This document shows positions 49,769 to 59,261 of a DNA stretch of 64,000 bases, piece by piece. Every line of letters begins with the position of its first letter. Within the stretch, counting starts at the first letter, position 1. The stretch lies in contig JABARH010000019.1 of NCBI GenBank assembly GCA_019187665.1, forward strand, positions 26,866 through 90,865, given 5' to 3'. Under the pieces are notes generated by a model, which did no database searches, had not been told where the DNA came from, and saw only the letters and a list, made by a program, of their open reading frames with translations. Source of the stretch: Anaerolineales bacterium (lineage in GTDB: Bacteria; Chloroflexota; Anaerolineae; Anaerolineales; Villigracilaceae). The translations under genes and the position numbers were made by a program.

Positions 49769-51928
49769 ATGACACAGAAGATTTCCCGGCGCGATATGTT
49801 GAAGCTGGCCGGACTCGGCGCGACCACCGCCGTGCTGACCGGTTGCGGCCCGGCCTCCAAATACGTTAAACGCGAACCGTACTTTTCGATGCCGGAATAC
49901 ACCTATAACGGCGAAAGCACATTTTACGCCACCACCTGCCGCGAGTGCGCGGCCGGCTGCGGCACCGTCATCCGCACCATGCAAGGCCGCGCCCTTAAAG
50001 TGGAAGGTAACAAAAACCACCCCCTCAACCTCGGCAAGACCTGCGCGCGCGGACAGGCCGCCCTCGAGGGACTGTACAACCCCGACCGCGTCACCGGCCC
50101 GCTCAAGCAGGGACGCGGCAACAAATTAAGCGGCAGCGCCGTCACATGGGATAATGCCATCGGCACGGTCGCCGAGGCGCTCAAGAATCACAAACCGGAC
50201 GAGATCGCATTTTTGATGGGACTCGCCCCGGACCATCTCTTCGACCTCGCCTCCGAACTGACCGGCCAGTTGGGCGCGCCCGCCCCGATCCGCTTCGGCG
50301 CGCTGGGCATGTTTGAAAGCCGCGCCACATTGAGCAGGGCCGCGGAAGAATTATTCGGCCAGGCCGCCATGCCGTTCTTCGACCTTGCCAACGCCGACGT
50401 GGTCTTCTCTTTCGGCGCGAACTTCCTCGAAACGTGGCTCTCGCCAGTGGCATACACGCGTGGATATTCCCGCATGCGCAAAGGCAAAAACAGGCGCCGT
50501 GGTTACCTCGTTCAATTCGAGGCGCGCATGTCGCAGACTGCGGCCGTGGCCGACGAATGGATTCCGATCAAACCCGGCAGCGAGGGACTCGTGGCCGCGG
50601 CCATCGGCAAACTCGCAGCGGAGGCGCGCGGCGCGTCGGCGGGCGCGTTCAAGAATGTGGACGCGGCCGCGGCCGCCAAAGCGGCGGGCGTTTCGCTGGA
50701 AAAACTCGAATACCTCGCCGGCCTGCTGGCAAGCGCGTTCAACCCGCTGGCGCTCGCGGGCGGCGCGGCCCTGGCGCAAAGCAACGGCCTGCAGACCGCC
50801 AAGTCTGTGCTGGCGCTCGACGCGCTGCTCGGCAACATCGGCCAGCCCGGCGGCGTATTCCTCTCGCCGCTTGCGCCCGGGCAGGAGGCCTATCACCGGC
50901 CCGCCTCCGCGCAAGAGATGGGCGAATTCGTCCAAAAAATAAATTCGGGAGCGGTCAAGGTCCTCTTCATTCACGGCGTCAACCCCGCGTTCGAATTGCC
51001 AAAATCGTTCGGATTCATCGAGGCCCTGAAGAAGGTGGAGACGGTCATTTCGTTCGCCACCTTCCCCGACGAGACCGCGTTGATGGCCGATTATATTTTC
51101 CCCGACCATCATGGACTTGAATCCTTCGGCTATCAGCGCGTCTTCACCGGCGCGGCCGAGTCGGCGCTTTCGGGCGCGCAGCCGACTGTCACGCCTTTCC
51201 ACGATACGCGCGCCACTGCCGACGTTCTGCTCGCGGCCGCCGCGCAAGCGGGACAGGCGCTCCCGTACGCCGACGAATACGAGTTCGTCAAAAGCAAACT
51301 CCGGCAGTTCGTCCCGCTTTCCGGCGGATTTTTTGCCGCGCCGGAGATCAACACCTTCATGGCCTACTTCCAGCAATACGGCGGATGGTGGCAGACCGGC
51401 AACGCGCTGGTCGCGCCGGCCGCCGCCAACGCCAAATTGAATCTGGCCGAGGCCGAATTCGAGGAGGGCGAATTTTTCCTCGTCCCCTTCGTCTCGCCAA
51501 CGTTGGGCGAAGCGGGCGCGAACAAACCCTGGCTTCAGGAGGCGCCCGATCCGACGACCACCGTCATGTGGAACACGTGGGTTGAGATTAACCCCGAAAC
51601 CGCGCATGAACTCCACCTGGAAAACGACGACATCGTTCGCATTGTCAGCGCGGCAGGAGAGGTGGAAGCGCCCGTGTATTTGTATCCTGCCATCCGTCCC
51701 GACACGATCGCCATTCCCTTCGGGCAGGGACACACCGCCTACGGCCGCTACGCTGCCGGGCGCGGCGTGAACCCGGCCGACCTGTTCGGGCCACGCGTGA
51801 ACGAGGCGGGCGACCTGGCCTTTGCCGGAACGAAAGTGCGCGTCGAAAAAGCCGGCAAATACCGCGTTCTGTCGCGTCTCGAGAGCAAGATCGGCGTATA
51901 CGGCGAAGGCATGGGCGAAGGCCATTAG
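49769..51928 (+). CDS. actB1: Alternative complex III subunit ActB1, molybdopterin oxidoreductase-like domain
   Basis: The 719-residue protein has a Tat signal (SRRDMLKLAGLG) and lipobox LTGC (Cys26). It then follows the molybdopterin-oxidoreductase fold with TTCRECAAGCG, GKTCARGQAALEGLYNPDR and the C-terminal beta-barrel (PIVEW-type region ENDDIVRIVSAAGEVEAP). In alternative complex III this domain does not bind molybdenum. In many species B1 and the Fe-S domain B2 are one polypeptide; here they are separate genes 8 bases apart. Confidence 0.92.
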   Translation: MTQKISRRDMLKLAGLGATTAVLTGCGPASKYVKREPYFSMPEYTYNGESTFYATTCRECAAGCGTVIRTMQGRALKVEGNKNHPLNLGKTCARGQAALEGLYNPDRVTGPLKQGRGNKLSGSAVTWDNAIGTVAEALKNHKPDEIAFLMGLAPDHLFDLASELTGQLGAPAPIRFGALGMFESRATLSRAAEELFGQAAMPFFDLANADVVFSFGANFLETWLSPVAYTRGYSRMRKGKNRRRGYLVQFEARMSQTAAVADEWIPIKPGSEGLVAAAIGKLAAEARGASAGAFKNVDAAAAAKAAGVSLEKLEYLAGLLASAFNPLALAGGAALAQSNGLQTAKSVLALDALLGNIGQPGGVFLSPLAPGQEAYHRPASAQEMGEFVQKINSGAVKVLFIHGVNPAFELPKSFGFIEALKKVETVISFATFPDETALMADYIFPDHHGLESFGYQRVFTGAAESALSGAQPTVTPFHDTRATADVLLAAAAQAGQALPYADEYEFVKSKLRQFVPLSGGFFAAPEINTFMAYFQQYGGWWQTGNALVAPAAANAKLNLAEAEFEEGEFFLVPFVSPTLGEAGANKPWLQEAPDPTTTVMWNTWVEINPETAHELHLENDDIVRIVSAAGEVEAPVYLYPAIRPDTIAIPFGQGHTAYGRYAAGRGVNPADLFGPRVNEAGDLAFAGTKVRVEKAGKYRVLSRLESKIGVYGEGMGEGH

Positions 51929-51936
51929 GAGTAGAG

Positions 51937-52701
51937 ATGACAACGATTGACTTAAATCTTGTCGGCGCGAAAGGCGCCCTTGTGGAAGAGGCCGAAGGCA
52001 AATGGGGCATGGTTATTGACCAGGACATTTGCACCGGCTGCCAGGCCTGTGTGGTGGCCTGCGCCATGGAAAACAATATCGCCTTCGTGGGCGAAGAGGA
52101 TTCAGGCTACGGCCGTTCGATGCACTGGATCCGTATCGAGCGCTTCTGGGAAGGGGAATATCCGGAAGTGAAAATGACGCACTACCAGCCCATGCTGTGC
52201 CAGCAATGCGGCAAGGCTCCCTGCGAGCCGGTCTGTCCGGCCTTTGCCACCGTCCATTCGCAAGCCGAGAAGGTGAACCTGCAAGTGTATAACCGCTGCG
52301 TGGGCACGCGCTACTGCGCGAACAACTGCCCCTACCAGGTGCGTTCGTTCAACTGGCGCGATTACAACGATGATCGCCTCGACGAAGCCATCGCCTCGCT
52401 GAAGAATCACTTCAACCCGGATGTGACCGTGCGCCGCCGCGGCATCATGGAAAAATGCACGTTTTGCATCCAGCGCATTCACAAGGCGCAGGATAAGGCA
52501 AAATCGGAAGGACGCGCAGTGGCCGACGGCGAATTTACCACCGCCTGCGCGCAAGCCTGCCCTGCGGACGCGATCGTCTTCGGGCGTGTGGATGATCCGG
52601 AAAGCCTTGTTTCGCAACTTGCGCGCCAGAGCCATGGCGTACATCACCTTGAAGAACTTGGCACGCTCCCGCGCGTGACCTATCTTGTAGGAGGTCAGTG
52701 A
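51937..52701 (+). CDS. actB2: Alternative complex III subunit ActB2, Fe-S protein
   Basis: The 254-residue ferredoxin-like subunit has four cysteine clusters: CTGCQACVVAC, CQQCGKAPCEPVCP, CVGTRYCANNCP and CTFCIQ...CAQACP. By analogy they hold three 4Fe-4S and one 3Fe-4S centre. It carries no signal of its own, so it would be exported as a hitchhiker with Tat-bearing ActB1. AGGAG precedes the ATG. Its TGA overlaps the actC ATG by one base. Confidence 0.92.
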   Translation: MTTIDLNLVGAKGALVEEAEGKWGMVIDQDICTGCQACVVACAMENNIAFVGEEDSGYGRSMHWIRIERFWEGEYPEVKMTHYQPMLCQQCGKAPCEPVCPAFATVHSQAEKVNLQVYNRCVGTRYCANNCPYQVRSFNWRDYNDDRLDEAIASLKNHFNPDVTVRRRGIMEKCTFCIQRIHKAQDKAKSEGRAVADGEFTTACAQACPADAIVFGRVDDPESLVSQLARQSHGVHHLEELGTLPRVTYLVGGQ

Positions 52702-54116
52702 TGAGCGAAAAACAACAGCACGATCATGAGAAACACCTGCGTGAAGAACACTTGATGCTCGACCCGCTTCCGCGCGGGCAGATGAACGACATGGTGATGG
52801 AATCCATGCACACCACCTCGTGGAAGTTCTGGGCGGTCTTCTTCATCCTGAGCGCGTTCGTGGCCTGGGGCCTGTTCTACTCGTGGGGCAAGATGATCCT
52901 GGAGGGCCTCGGTATTGCCGGCGTCAACCGCCCTTCCTATTGGGGTATTTTCCTGGTCAACACCGTGTTCTGGATCGGCATCAGTCACGCGGGGACCTTC
53001 ATCTCCGCCATCTTGCGCGTGTTCAAGGCCGAGTTCCGCCGCCCGTTTACGCGCGCCGCGGAATTGATGACCACCTTCGGCCTCGTACAAGCGGGCTTCA
53101 GCATCTTCATGCACATGGGACGCGTCTGGCTTTCATACTGGCTCTTCCCGTATCCCAACCAGCGCGAACTGTGGCCGAACTTCCACTCGCCCCTCACATG
53201 GGACCTGCTGGCCATCACCACCTACCTGCTGTCCTCCACCATGTATCTCTTCCTGCCGCTCATCCCCGACCTGGCGATGGCGCGCGACAAATCCACCGGC
53301 TGGCGCAAGAACTTCTATAAAGTCCTCGCGCTTGGCTTCCGCGGCACCGAGGGCGAATGGACCCACCTGCGTCACGCGATGAATATTTTCGCGTGGGCGA
53401 TCATCCCCGTGATGTTCTCCGTCCACACCATCGTGTCCTGGGATTTCGCCATGGCCACCCGCCCCGGCTGGTCCTCCTCCATTTTCGGCCCGTACTTTGT
53501 CATCGGCGCGTTGCATTCCGGCATGGGCGCGGTGGTGCTGGTGCTGGGGGTGGTGCGCGGCACGATGAAGAACATGAAATACTTCATCCGCCCGGAACAT
53601 TTCGACGGCATCGGCAAACTCATGTTGATGATCTCGATGGGCTGGGGCTATTTCTTCTTCAACGATTACCTCGTTCAGTGGTACGGCGGCGACAAATGGA
53701 CCAAGCAACTGCTCCACTGGCACGAAGCCGGGCCGATGGGCTGGATGTGGTTTGCCATGCTCATTTTTAACGTTGTCATCCCCTGGGCCGTTTTGTGGAA
53801 TAGAAAATGGCGCTCGACACCCTGGCTGGTCGGTACGGTCGGCCTGCTGATCAACTTCGGCATGTGGTTCGAGCGTTACATCATCATCCCCATTTCGCTC
53901 ACCATTAACCGCGCGCCGTTCACATGGCGCTTGTACAAGCCCGGCATCGAAATTCCGTTGAGCCTGGGTACGCTGGCCTTTTTCATCCTGCTCTACATGG
54001 CCGCTTCACGCTTGATCCCGCTCATCCCGGTGTGGGAAGTGCAGGAAGGCCAGATGGCGCATGAATTCAAGAAATTTGGACGCGAGACGGTCGTGACCGT
54101 CAGCGAACTGGAATAG
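52701..54116 (+). CDS. actC: Alternative complex III subunit ActC, NrfD/PsrC-like quinol-binding membrane protein
   Basis: The 471-residue protein has about ten transmembrane helices and belongs to the polysulfide reductase NrfD family. It provides the quinol site and a proposed proton path. Typical segments are GISHAGTFISAILRVFKAEFRRP, quoted here in part (RPFTRAAELMT), WSSSIFGPYFVIGAL, HFDGIGKLMLMISMGWGYFF and FERYIIIPISL. AGGAGG lies 6 bases before ATG 52701. It is packed between actB2 and actD. Confidence 0.94.
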   Translation: MSEKQQHDHEKHLREEHLMLDPLPRGQMNDMVMESMHTTSWKFWAVFFILSAFVAWGLFYSWGKMILEGLGIAGVNRPSYWGIFLVNTVFWIGISHAGTFISAILRVFKAEFRRPFTRAAELMTTFGLVQAGFSIFMHMGRVWLSYWLFPYPNQRELWPNFHSPLTWDLLAITTYLLSSTMYLFLPLIPDLAMARDKSTGWRKNFYKVLALGFRGTEGEWTHLRHAMNIFAWAIIPVMFSVHTIVSWDFAMATRPGWSSSIFGPYFVIGALHSGMGAVVLVLGVVRGTMKNMKYFIRPEHFDGIGKLMLMISMGWGYFFFNDYLVQWYGGDKWTKQLLHWHEAGPMGWMWFAMLIFNVVIPWAVLWNRKWRSTPWLVGTVGLLINFGMWFERYIIIPISLTINRAPFTWRLYKPGIEIPLSLGTLAFFILLYMAASRLIPLIPVWEVQEGQMAHEFKKFGRETVVTVSELE

Positions 54117-54126
54117 GAGGCATACT

Positions 54127-54651
54127 GTGACTGAACAAAAATCCCTCCTGGCGGTCTTTCATGACCTCGAACCGGCCGCGGACGCCGTTGAGCAACTCCG
54201 CCGCCTCGGCATTCACGACGATCACATGAGCGTCATCTCCGGCGTCCCGGTGACGGAACCCATGCTTGGCCGTCCACACCAATGGACCAACGTCCCGCGC
54301 ATTGCCATGGGCGGCGCAGCAATCGGCATGGCGGTCGGCATCGCCTTGTCATTCTGGGCGCCGAACATGTACGCCATTCGAGTGGGCGGGCAGCCGTTCG
54401 CGCCGGTCCCACCGGCCATTATCGTGATCTTCGAGATGACCATGCTCGGCATGTTGTTGTCCACCTTCCTCGGCGTGTTTCTCGACAGTTTTTTCCCAAA
54501 CTATCGTCCGCTGCACTACGTGCCGGAGATCAGCGATGGAAAATTCGCCATCCTGGTTGAGTGTTCTTCGATGGATGAAACCAAAATCACCGACATGATG
54601 AAAAAAATGGGCGCAGAATCCGTGCAAGATGCGGAGGCGCAACACCTATGA
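54127..54651 (+). CDS. actD: Alternative complex III subunit ActD (DUF3341)
   Basis: The 174-residue protein starts at GTG 54127 with GGAGG upstream. It has a cytosolic ferredoxin-like N part (LLAVFHDLEPAADAVEQLRR), two membrane helices (about 60-80 and 95-118) and a C-terminal part (SDGKFAILVECSSMDE). This matches DUF3341/ActD. Its stop overlaps the actE start (ATGA). Confidence 0.92.
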   Translation: MTEQKSLLAVFHDLEPAADAVEQLRRLGIHDDHMSVISGVPVTEPMLGRPHQWTNVPRIAMGGAAIGMAVGIALSFWAPNMYAIRVGGQPFAPVPPAIIVIFEMTMLGMLLSTFLGVFLDSFFPNYRPLHYVPEISDGKFAILVECSSMDETKITDMMKKMGAESVQDAEAQHL

Positions 54652-55169
54652 GACTCTTCAAACAACTCCTGCTCGTATTTGCGGTCCTGGCGCTGCTCGC
54701 GGGCGTGATGCTCGTGTTTGCGTTCGACATTATTAAAGTGGACTGGATGGTCTTCATGGAACTCCAGCCCTCGTATGGCAACATGGAAGAACCGCTTGCG
54801 GTTCCCGCGCGCTCGATCCCCATCGAGGGTCCGGCCTATATTCCTGGCATGGGCGCGCCCGCCAACCCCATCCCCGCAGACGAGATGTCTATCCAGCGCG
54901 GCGCGGAACTTTTTGCCATCCACTGCGCCATGTGCCACGGTGTGACCGGCGAGGGCAATGGCACGGTTGCCGCGTTCCTCATGCCGAACAAACCCGCCAA
55001 CCTGACTCTCTCGCCCGTCCAGACCAAGAGCGACGGTTCGCTATTCCTTGCCATCACGCTCGGGATCGAAGGCCGCATGCCCGCGTTGAACGAAAACCTG
55101 CTCGTCAGTGAACGCTGGGACATCGTTAATTTCCTGCGCACGCTCGCCGCGCCGGTTCCCGTGCAATAG
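54648..55169 (+). CDS. actE: Alternative complex III subunit ActE, monohaem cytochrome c
   Basis: The 173-residue protein has an N-terminal membrane or lipoprotein-like signal helix (about 6-26). One class I cytochrome domain has CAMCHGVTGEGNG and the distal Met in GRMPALNENL. The MSIQRGAELFAIHCAMCHG start (quoted within limit) matches ActE. Coupled to actD by a 4-base overlap. Confidence 0.92.
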   Translation: MRLFKQLLLVFAVLALLAGVMLVFAFDIIKVDWMVFMELQPSYGNMEEPLAVPARSIPIEGPAYIPGMGAPANPIPADEMSIQRGAELFAIHCAMCHGVTGEGNGTVAAFLMPNKPANLTLSPVQTKSDGSLFLAITLGIEGRMPALNENLLVSERWDIVNFLRTLAAPVPVQ

Positions 55170-55180
55170 GAGGAGACACC

Positions 55181-55840
55181 ATGGATGATTTCAAGAAGCT
55201 CTTGTATCGCATGTTGGCTGGTTTTGCGATCCTGATTGTGGTGTTCCTCAGTCTGGCCTTTCTTTGGTCGTGCGGATTCGATTTCTCCTGCAAGCGGGCC
55301 GCCCCGCCTGTGGCGCGCACGCCCATCCCCACGCTTTCTGCCGCGCATATTTCATCCGCTCCACAGACCGACGGGGTTGGCGAGTTCACCAAATGCAAGG
55401 TGCGCGCGGTGGATCTGATCGGCGCGTGGGTGGAAGCCGGTACGCCGGACGCGGACGCCTTTCCCTTCACCGATATGAACGGCGCTTCCTGCCAGGCCGC
55501 TTTCGATACGGATGTCTTCCCGCTGTTCAATGAATCGCAGGTGTGGTATCACGGTGCATCATCCTGTACCGCCTGCCATAATTCCACGCTGGCCGCCAAC
55601 CGTTCTGCGGGGCTGGACCTTTCCTCCTCTGCCTCCATTCTGGCTGGCTCCGGGCGCGAGTCTGTGGACGCGGCACAGGGAAGCAGCATTCTCGGGTCCT
55701 GGTACACTTCCAAACTCTACCTCTCGCTGACCATGTCCGAGAACGTTGTGTACGGTCACCCATCATTGGCGCAGACCGAAACGCTGGTGGTGTACGCCGG
55801 GGCGCCTCTCCCGCCGCCCACCGTGACCCCGACCCCTTAA
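55181..55840 (+). CDS. Membrane-anchored monohaem cytochrome-like protein of the act operon
   Basis: The 219-residue protein follows actE by 11 bases (AGGAG before the ATG). It has one N-terminal helix (about 10-32) and one CTACHNS haem site preceded by VWYHGASS, and it ends in a Pro/Thr tail. Four additional Cys residues (SCGFDFSC, KCKV, ASCQAAF) lie before the haem site. It does not look like ActF (an NrfD-type membrane protein) or ActG. It may be a clade-specific subunit or electron carrier of the complex. Confidence 0.82.
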   Translation: MDDFKKLLYRMLAGFAILIVVFLSLAFLWSCGFDFSCKRAAPPVARTPIPTLSAAHISSAPQTDGVGEFTKCKVRAVDLIGAWVEAGTPDADAFPFTDMNGASCQAAFDTDVFPLFNESQVWYHGASSCTACHNSTLAANRSAGLDLSSSASILAGSGRESVDAAQGSSILGSWYTSKLYLSLTMSENVVYGHPSLAQTETLVVYAGAPLPPPTVTPTP

Positions 55841-55937
55841 TAACTGGAGTTACGCGGATACCACAAGATTCATCTTACGCCCAGCGATACAACTTGAAAG
55901 TTGCAGTGCTGAATCTGCGTAACATCGGTTAATAATC

Positions 55938-55972
55938 AACAACCAGGTTTCTCGAAGAAACCTGGTTGTTTT
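55938..55972 (+). terminator. Terminator of the act operon
   Basis: AACAACCAGGTTTC (55938-55951) pairs with its inverse (55957-55970), a 14-bp stem with T residues after it. Confidence 0.88.
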
Positions 55973-55976
55973 AATC

Positions 55977-56328
55977 TGGCGGAGAGGGCGGGATTCGAAT
56001 ATCATCCCCAATGGGGACCCCGAACCTTCAAACCAAAGACCCCGCTGAACGCGAGGCCTTTTTCTGGCGGAGAGGGCGGGATTCGAATATCATCCCCAAT
56101 GGGGACCCCGAACCTTCAAACCAAAGACCCCGCTGAACGCGAGGCCTTTTTCTGGCGGAGAGGGCGGGATTCGAATATCATCCCCAATGGGGACCCCGAA
56201 CCTTCAAACCAAAGACCCCGCTGAACGCGAGGCCTTTTTCTGGCGGAGAGGGCGGGATTCGAATATCATCCCCAATAGGGACCCCGAACCTTCAAACCAA
56301 AGACCCCGCTGAACGCGAGGCCTTTTTC
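55977..56328. repeat. Four 88-bp tandem units, each carrying the 3' tail of tRNA-Ser plus a terminator
   Basis: Units begin at 55977, 56065, 56153 and 56241 and run straight into the tRNA gene at 56329. Each starts with about 23 bases identical to the tRNA 3' end (CCA, acceptor strand, T-arm part). It continues with unrelated DNA that includes, on the minus strand, a CCTCGC-GCGGGG hairpin followed by TCTTTGGTTT. The units are almost identical; one differs by a single base (AATAGGG). Confidence 0.95.
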
Positions 56329-56418
56329 TGGCGGAGAGGGCGGGATTCGAACCCGCGAACCTTTTGGGGTTACACGCTTTCCAAGCGTGCGCGCTAAGCC
56401 GGACTACGCGACCTCTCC
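56329..56418 (-). tRNA. tRNA-Ser (GGA)
   Basis: The minus strand reads GGAGAGG (acceptor) ... TTGGAAA (anticodon loop, anticodon GGA) ... a long variable arm (AACCCCAAAAGGTT region) ... GTTCGAATC (T-loop) ... CCTCTCC-G-CCA. The CCA end is encoded. The long variable arm and the anticodon fit serine. Confidence 0.95.
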
Positions 56419-56592
56419 ACAGTGACAACGGCGGACATTATACCATGCCGCGCAGATGTGTCCACAAAAAGGTATGCTGGCATCTGGGTGGCGCGGCAGA
56501 AACCCGCTTTGGAGGGGAGAGAGGCGACCAGCGAATGAATGATGACGAATTTCTGAATTCGCTTATCCGTTACATATCCGCTGATGTGATCC

Positions 56593-57153
56593 CTACACCG
56601 CCGCCGTTTCCAACTGTCCCTTTGCCACCTCATAGCCCTTATCCATTGCCGCGAAATTATTCGGCAGTAATTTCTGATGTTTTTCGGGCAGGTGCGCTTT
56701 GAGCGCCGCCTTCACATCGTCCAGTTGTAATTCGGGAAAGGCGGCCAGCAGCGCGCCGACCATCACCATGTTTAGCAGGCGGCGGTCGCCGGTCTCTTCG
56801 GCAATCTCGTTGCCGGGCACAAAGACGACGGTGATGTCGCTCCGTTTGGCGGCGCGATCCACCATGGATTGATTGACAACCAGCATGCCGCCGGGCTGGA
56901 CCAGCGCTTCGTATTTGTCGAACGACGGCAGGTTCAGCGCAATGACCACAGGCGGATGCTTGACCAGCGGCGAACCGATCTCCTCATCCGCGATGACGAC
57001 GGTGCAGTTGGCTGTCCCGCCGCGCATCTCTGGACCGTAGGATGGAATCCACGTTACAACGCGGCCTGCATCCATGGCGGCGTATGCCAGAACTTGACCA
57101 GCAAACAACACGCCCTGTCCGCCAAACCCTGCGATGAGAATTTCTTTTTGCAT
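56593..57153 (-). CDS. 2-oxoacid:ferredoxin oxidoreductase gamma subunit
   Basis: The 186-residue subunit starts at ATG 57153 with GGAGGG upstream. It has the gamma signature [38 protein letters not shown] and [14 protein letters not shown]. It joins the alpha, beta and delta subunits encoded just upstream to oxidise a 2-oxoacid to acyl-CoA and reduce ferredoxin. It is the last gene of the operon. Confidence 0.93.
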   Translation of the reverse strand: MQKEILIAGFGGQGVLFAGQVLAYAAMDAGRVVTWIPSYGPEMRGGTANCTVVIADEEIGSPLVKHPPVVIALNLPSFDKYEALVQPGGMLVVNQSMVDRAAKRSDITVVFVPGNEIAEETGDRRLLNMVMVGALLAAFPELQLDDVKAALKAHLPEKHQKLLPNNFAAMDKGYEVAKGQLETAAV

Positions 57154-57238
57154 GTTCCCTCCGTTCACCGATATTCGGGAAACGATATTCGATACTCGAA
57201 AGTCAAATAACGCATCAAGTATCGAATAGCGAATAGCG

Positions 57239-58015
57239 CTATATCTTTATCGTCGCCACACTCGGCGTGACCTTGTAATCGCCAAGCGGATATGCCGGGA
57301 GCATATGCTCTTCCACAAATTTCAACGATTGGACCGGGGTGATGCCCCAGTTGGTCGGGCAGGTAGAGAGCAGTTCCACCAGTGAGAAGCCAAGCCCGCG
57401 TACTTGCGTCTCGAACGCGAGGCGGACGGCCTTCTTCGCGAGGCGGATATTCTTCGGATCGTGCAGAGAGCGCCGCACGCAGTAACCGACGCCATCGAGA
57501 GTCGCAAGCATCTCTGCCACGCGGATCGGATAGCCCTGAGTCTCCACGTCGCGGCCATTGGGCGAGGAGGTGGTCTTCATGCCGGGCAAGGTGGTCGGCG
57601 CCATCTGTCCGCCGGTCATGCCGTAGTTGGCGTTGTTGATGAAAATAACTGTGATGTTTTCGCCGCGCGCCGCCGCATGGACGATCTCGCCCATGCCAAT
57701 GGATGCCAGGTCGCCGTCGCCCTGATACGTGAAGACGATGCGCTCCGGCAGGACGCGTTTCATACCGGTCGCCATGGCGGGCGCGCGTCCATGCGGGGCC
57801 TCCACAAAGTCGGTGTCGAAATAGTTGTACGCGAAAACCGCACATCCCACCGGCGCGACCCCGATCGTGCGCGGGATGAGATTCATTTCCTCGAGCGTCT
57901 CGGCCACCAGGCGATGCGCCACGCCATGCGTGCATCCGGGGCAATAATGGGTGGGTGTTTCCGTGAAACCTTCGGGTCGGTCGTAGACTACATTGTTTGG
58001 GACGGGTGTCGTCAT
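57239..58015 (-). CDS. 2-oxoacid:ferredoxin oxidoreductase beta subunit, TPP binding
   Basis: The 258-residue subunit starts at ATG 58015. It shows [15 protein letters not shown] and the thiamine pyrophosphate motif [20 protein letters not shown] ending in [20 protein letters not shown]-type partners lie on the alpha subunit. Sequence style is that of Kor/Vor enzymes (2-oxoglutarate or branched 2-oxoacids) rather than pyruvate enzymes. The 85 bases after it contain GATATTCG repeats. Confidence 0.93.
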   Translation of the reverse strand: MTTPVPNNVVYDRPEGFTETPTHYCPGCTHGVAHRLVAETLEEMNLIPRTIGVAPVGCAVFAYNYFDTDFVEAPHGRAPAMATGMKRVLPERIVFTYQGDGDLASIGMGEIVHAAARGENITVIFINNANYGMTGGQMAPTTLPGMKTTSSPNGRDVETQGYPIRVAEMLATLDGVGYCVRRSLHDPKNIRLAKKAVRLAFETQVRGLGFSLVELLSTCPTNWGITPVQSLKFVEEHMLPAYPLGDYKVTPSVATIKI

Positions 58016-58148
58016 GGTTCCTCGTCTGGTGTCGCAGCCTTCATATTGCCGCGCGATAAAAATAAAATTTGCGGCGCAAAGTTTCGGTGTTGGAGAACGT
58101 CTTCTCTGGAACGCATATCTCGTAATGTGCGCCTCGTTCCAGCACAGC

Positions 58149-59261
58149 CTATCTTGCTGCCTCCATCCTTGCCAGCCACGCGCCGCGCGGGTCGGCCTCA
58201 GCCGCCAAACGTCCCGCGGCGATGCGATGAATCTCGGCCAGAATTTCGTCAGGGAAGGGGACGATTCCGCCAGTGCGTCCGTAAAACTCCACCGGTACGC
58301 GCCCGCGCACCGCGATCCGCACATCGTTGTACATCTGTCCCATATTCATCTCGGCGACGAGGAACACGCGCGCGCGTACCGCCAGTTCGTCAATGACCTG
58401 AAACGGGAAGGGGCTGACCGTGATCGGCCTCAGCAACCCGACCCGGATTCCCTGCGCTCGCGCCGCGCGGACCGCCGACAGGGCCACGCGCCCGGCCGTG
58501 CCAAACCCGACGATAACAAACTCTGCGTCGTCGAGGAAATACTCCCTGTAGCGCACTTCGTTGGCCTGAACTTCAAGCCAGCGTTTGGCGAGACGGAAAT
58601 TAGTGGCTTCCTCGTCCGGCGGATTGATGTAGATCGAAGAGAGGATTCGCCGCGGGCGATCCACAGCGCCGTTCGTTGCCCAGTCGAAATTGCGATTCGC
58701 AACCGGCTGCATCTCTGGCATTTCGGCTGGTTCCATGATCTGACCGACGTTGCCATCGAGGATCAGCATACAGATCATGCGATATTTCTCCGCGAGATCG
58801 AAGGATAGCCCCATCAGGTCAATCGCCTCTTGCACGGTGGCGGGCGCGAGGACGATGCGCGGATAATCTCCATGACCGCCGCCGTGAACAGCCTGGTTGT
58901 AATCGCTTTGCGACGGCGCGATGTTGCCCAGCCCCGGCCCGCCGCGCATCACGTTGACGAGAACCGCCGGGACCTCGGTTCCGGCGATGTACGAAATTCC
59001 TTCCATCATCAAACTCATGCCGGGACTGGAGGAGGAAGACATGACACGCGCGCCCGCGCAGGCCGCGCCGTAAACCATGTTGATCGCGCCCAGCTCGGAT
59101 TCGGCCTGCACGAAGGCGCGCACCAGTTCGGGCATACGCCGCGAAAGATATTCGAGAATTTCGGTCTGCGGGGTGATGGGATAACCAAAGTAGGCCTGTA
59201 ACCCCGCGCGCACGGCGGCCTCGGCGATGGCTTCATTCCCTTTCCAAAGTTCTTTAGGCAT
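58149..59261 (-). CDS. 2-oxoacid:ferredoxin oxidoreductase alpha subunit (VorB/KorA-like)
   Basis: The 370-residue subunit starts at ATG 59261, overlapping the end of the ferredoxin-subunit gene by 8 bases. The N terminus ([40 protein letters not shown]), [35 protein letters not shown] and the C-terminal domain ([20 protein letters not shown]) closely resemble VorB, the 3-methyl-2-oxobutanoate type. 2-Oxoglutarate remains possible. A 130-base gap to the beta gene holds nothing I recognise. Confidence 0.93.
   Translation of the reverse strand: MPKELWKGNEAIAEAAVRAGLQAYFGYPITPQTEILEYLSRRMPELVRAFVQAESELGAINMVYGAACAGARVMSSSSSPGMSLMMEGISYIAGTEVPAVLVNVMRGGPGLGNIAPSQSDYNQAVHGGGHGDYPRIVLAPATVQEAIDLMGLSFDLAEKYRMICMLILDGNVGQIMEPAEMPEMQPVANRNFDWATNGAVDRPRRILSSIYINPPDEEATNFRLAKRWLEVQANEVRYREYFLDDAEFVIVGFGTAGRVALSAVRAARAQGIRVGLLRPITVSPFPFQVIDELAVRARVFLVAEMNMGQMYNDVRIAVRGRVPVEFYGRTGGIVPFPDEILAEIHRIAAGRLAAEADPRGAWLARMEAAR

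Noticed and set aside
49769..51928. Catalytic molybdopterin enzyme (for example nitrate or formate oxidoreductase)
   Set aside because: The gene order with actA, an NrfD-type protein, DUF3341 and ActE identifies alternative complex III, in which this domain carries no molybdenum.
55977..56328. CRISPR array or rRNA-type repeat
   Set aside because: The 88-bp units are contiguous and identical along their whole length, share the tRNA-Ser 3' end and have no variable spacers.
58149..59261. Pyruvate:ferredoxin oxidoreductase alpha subunit
   Set aside because: The N-terminal [10 protein letters not shown] and [16 protein letters not shown] segments are closer to VorB/KorA. The exact substrate stays open, but pyruvate seems less likely.
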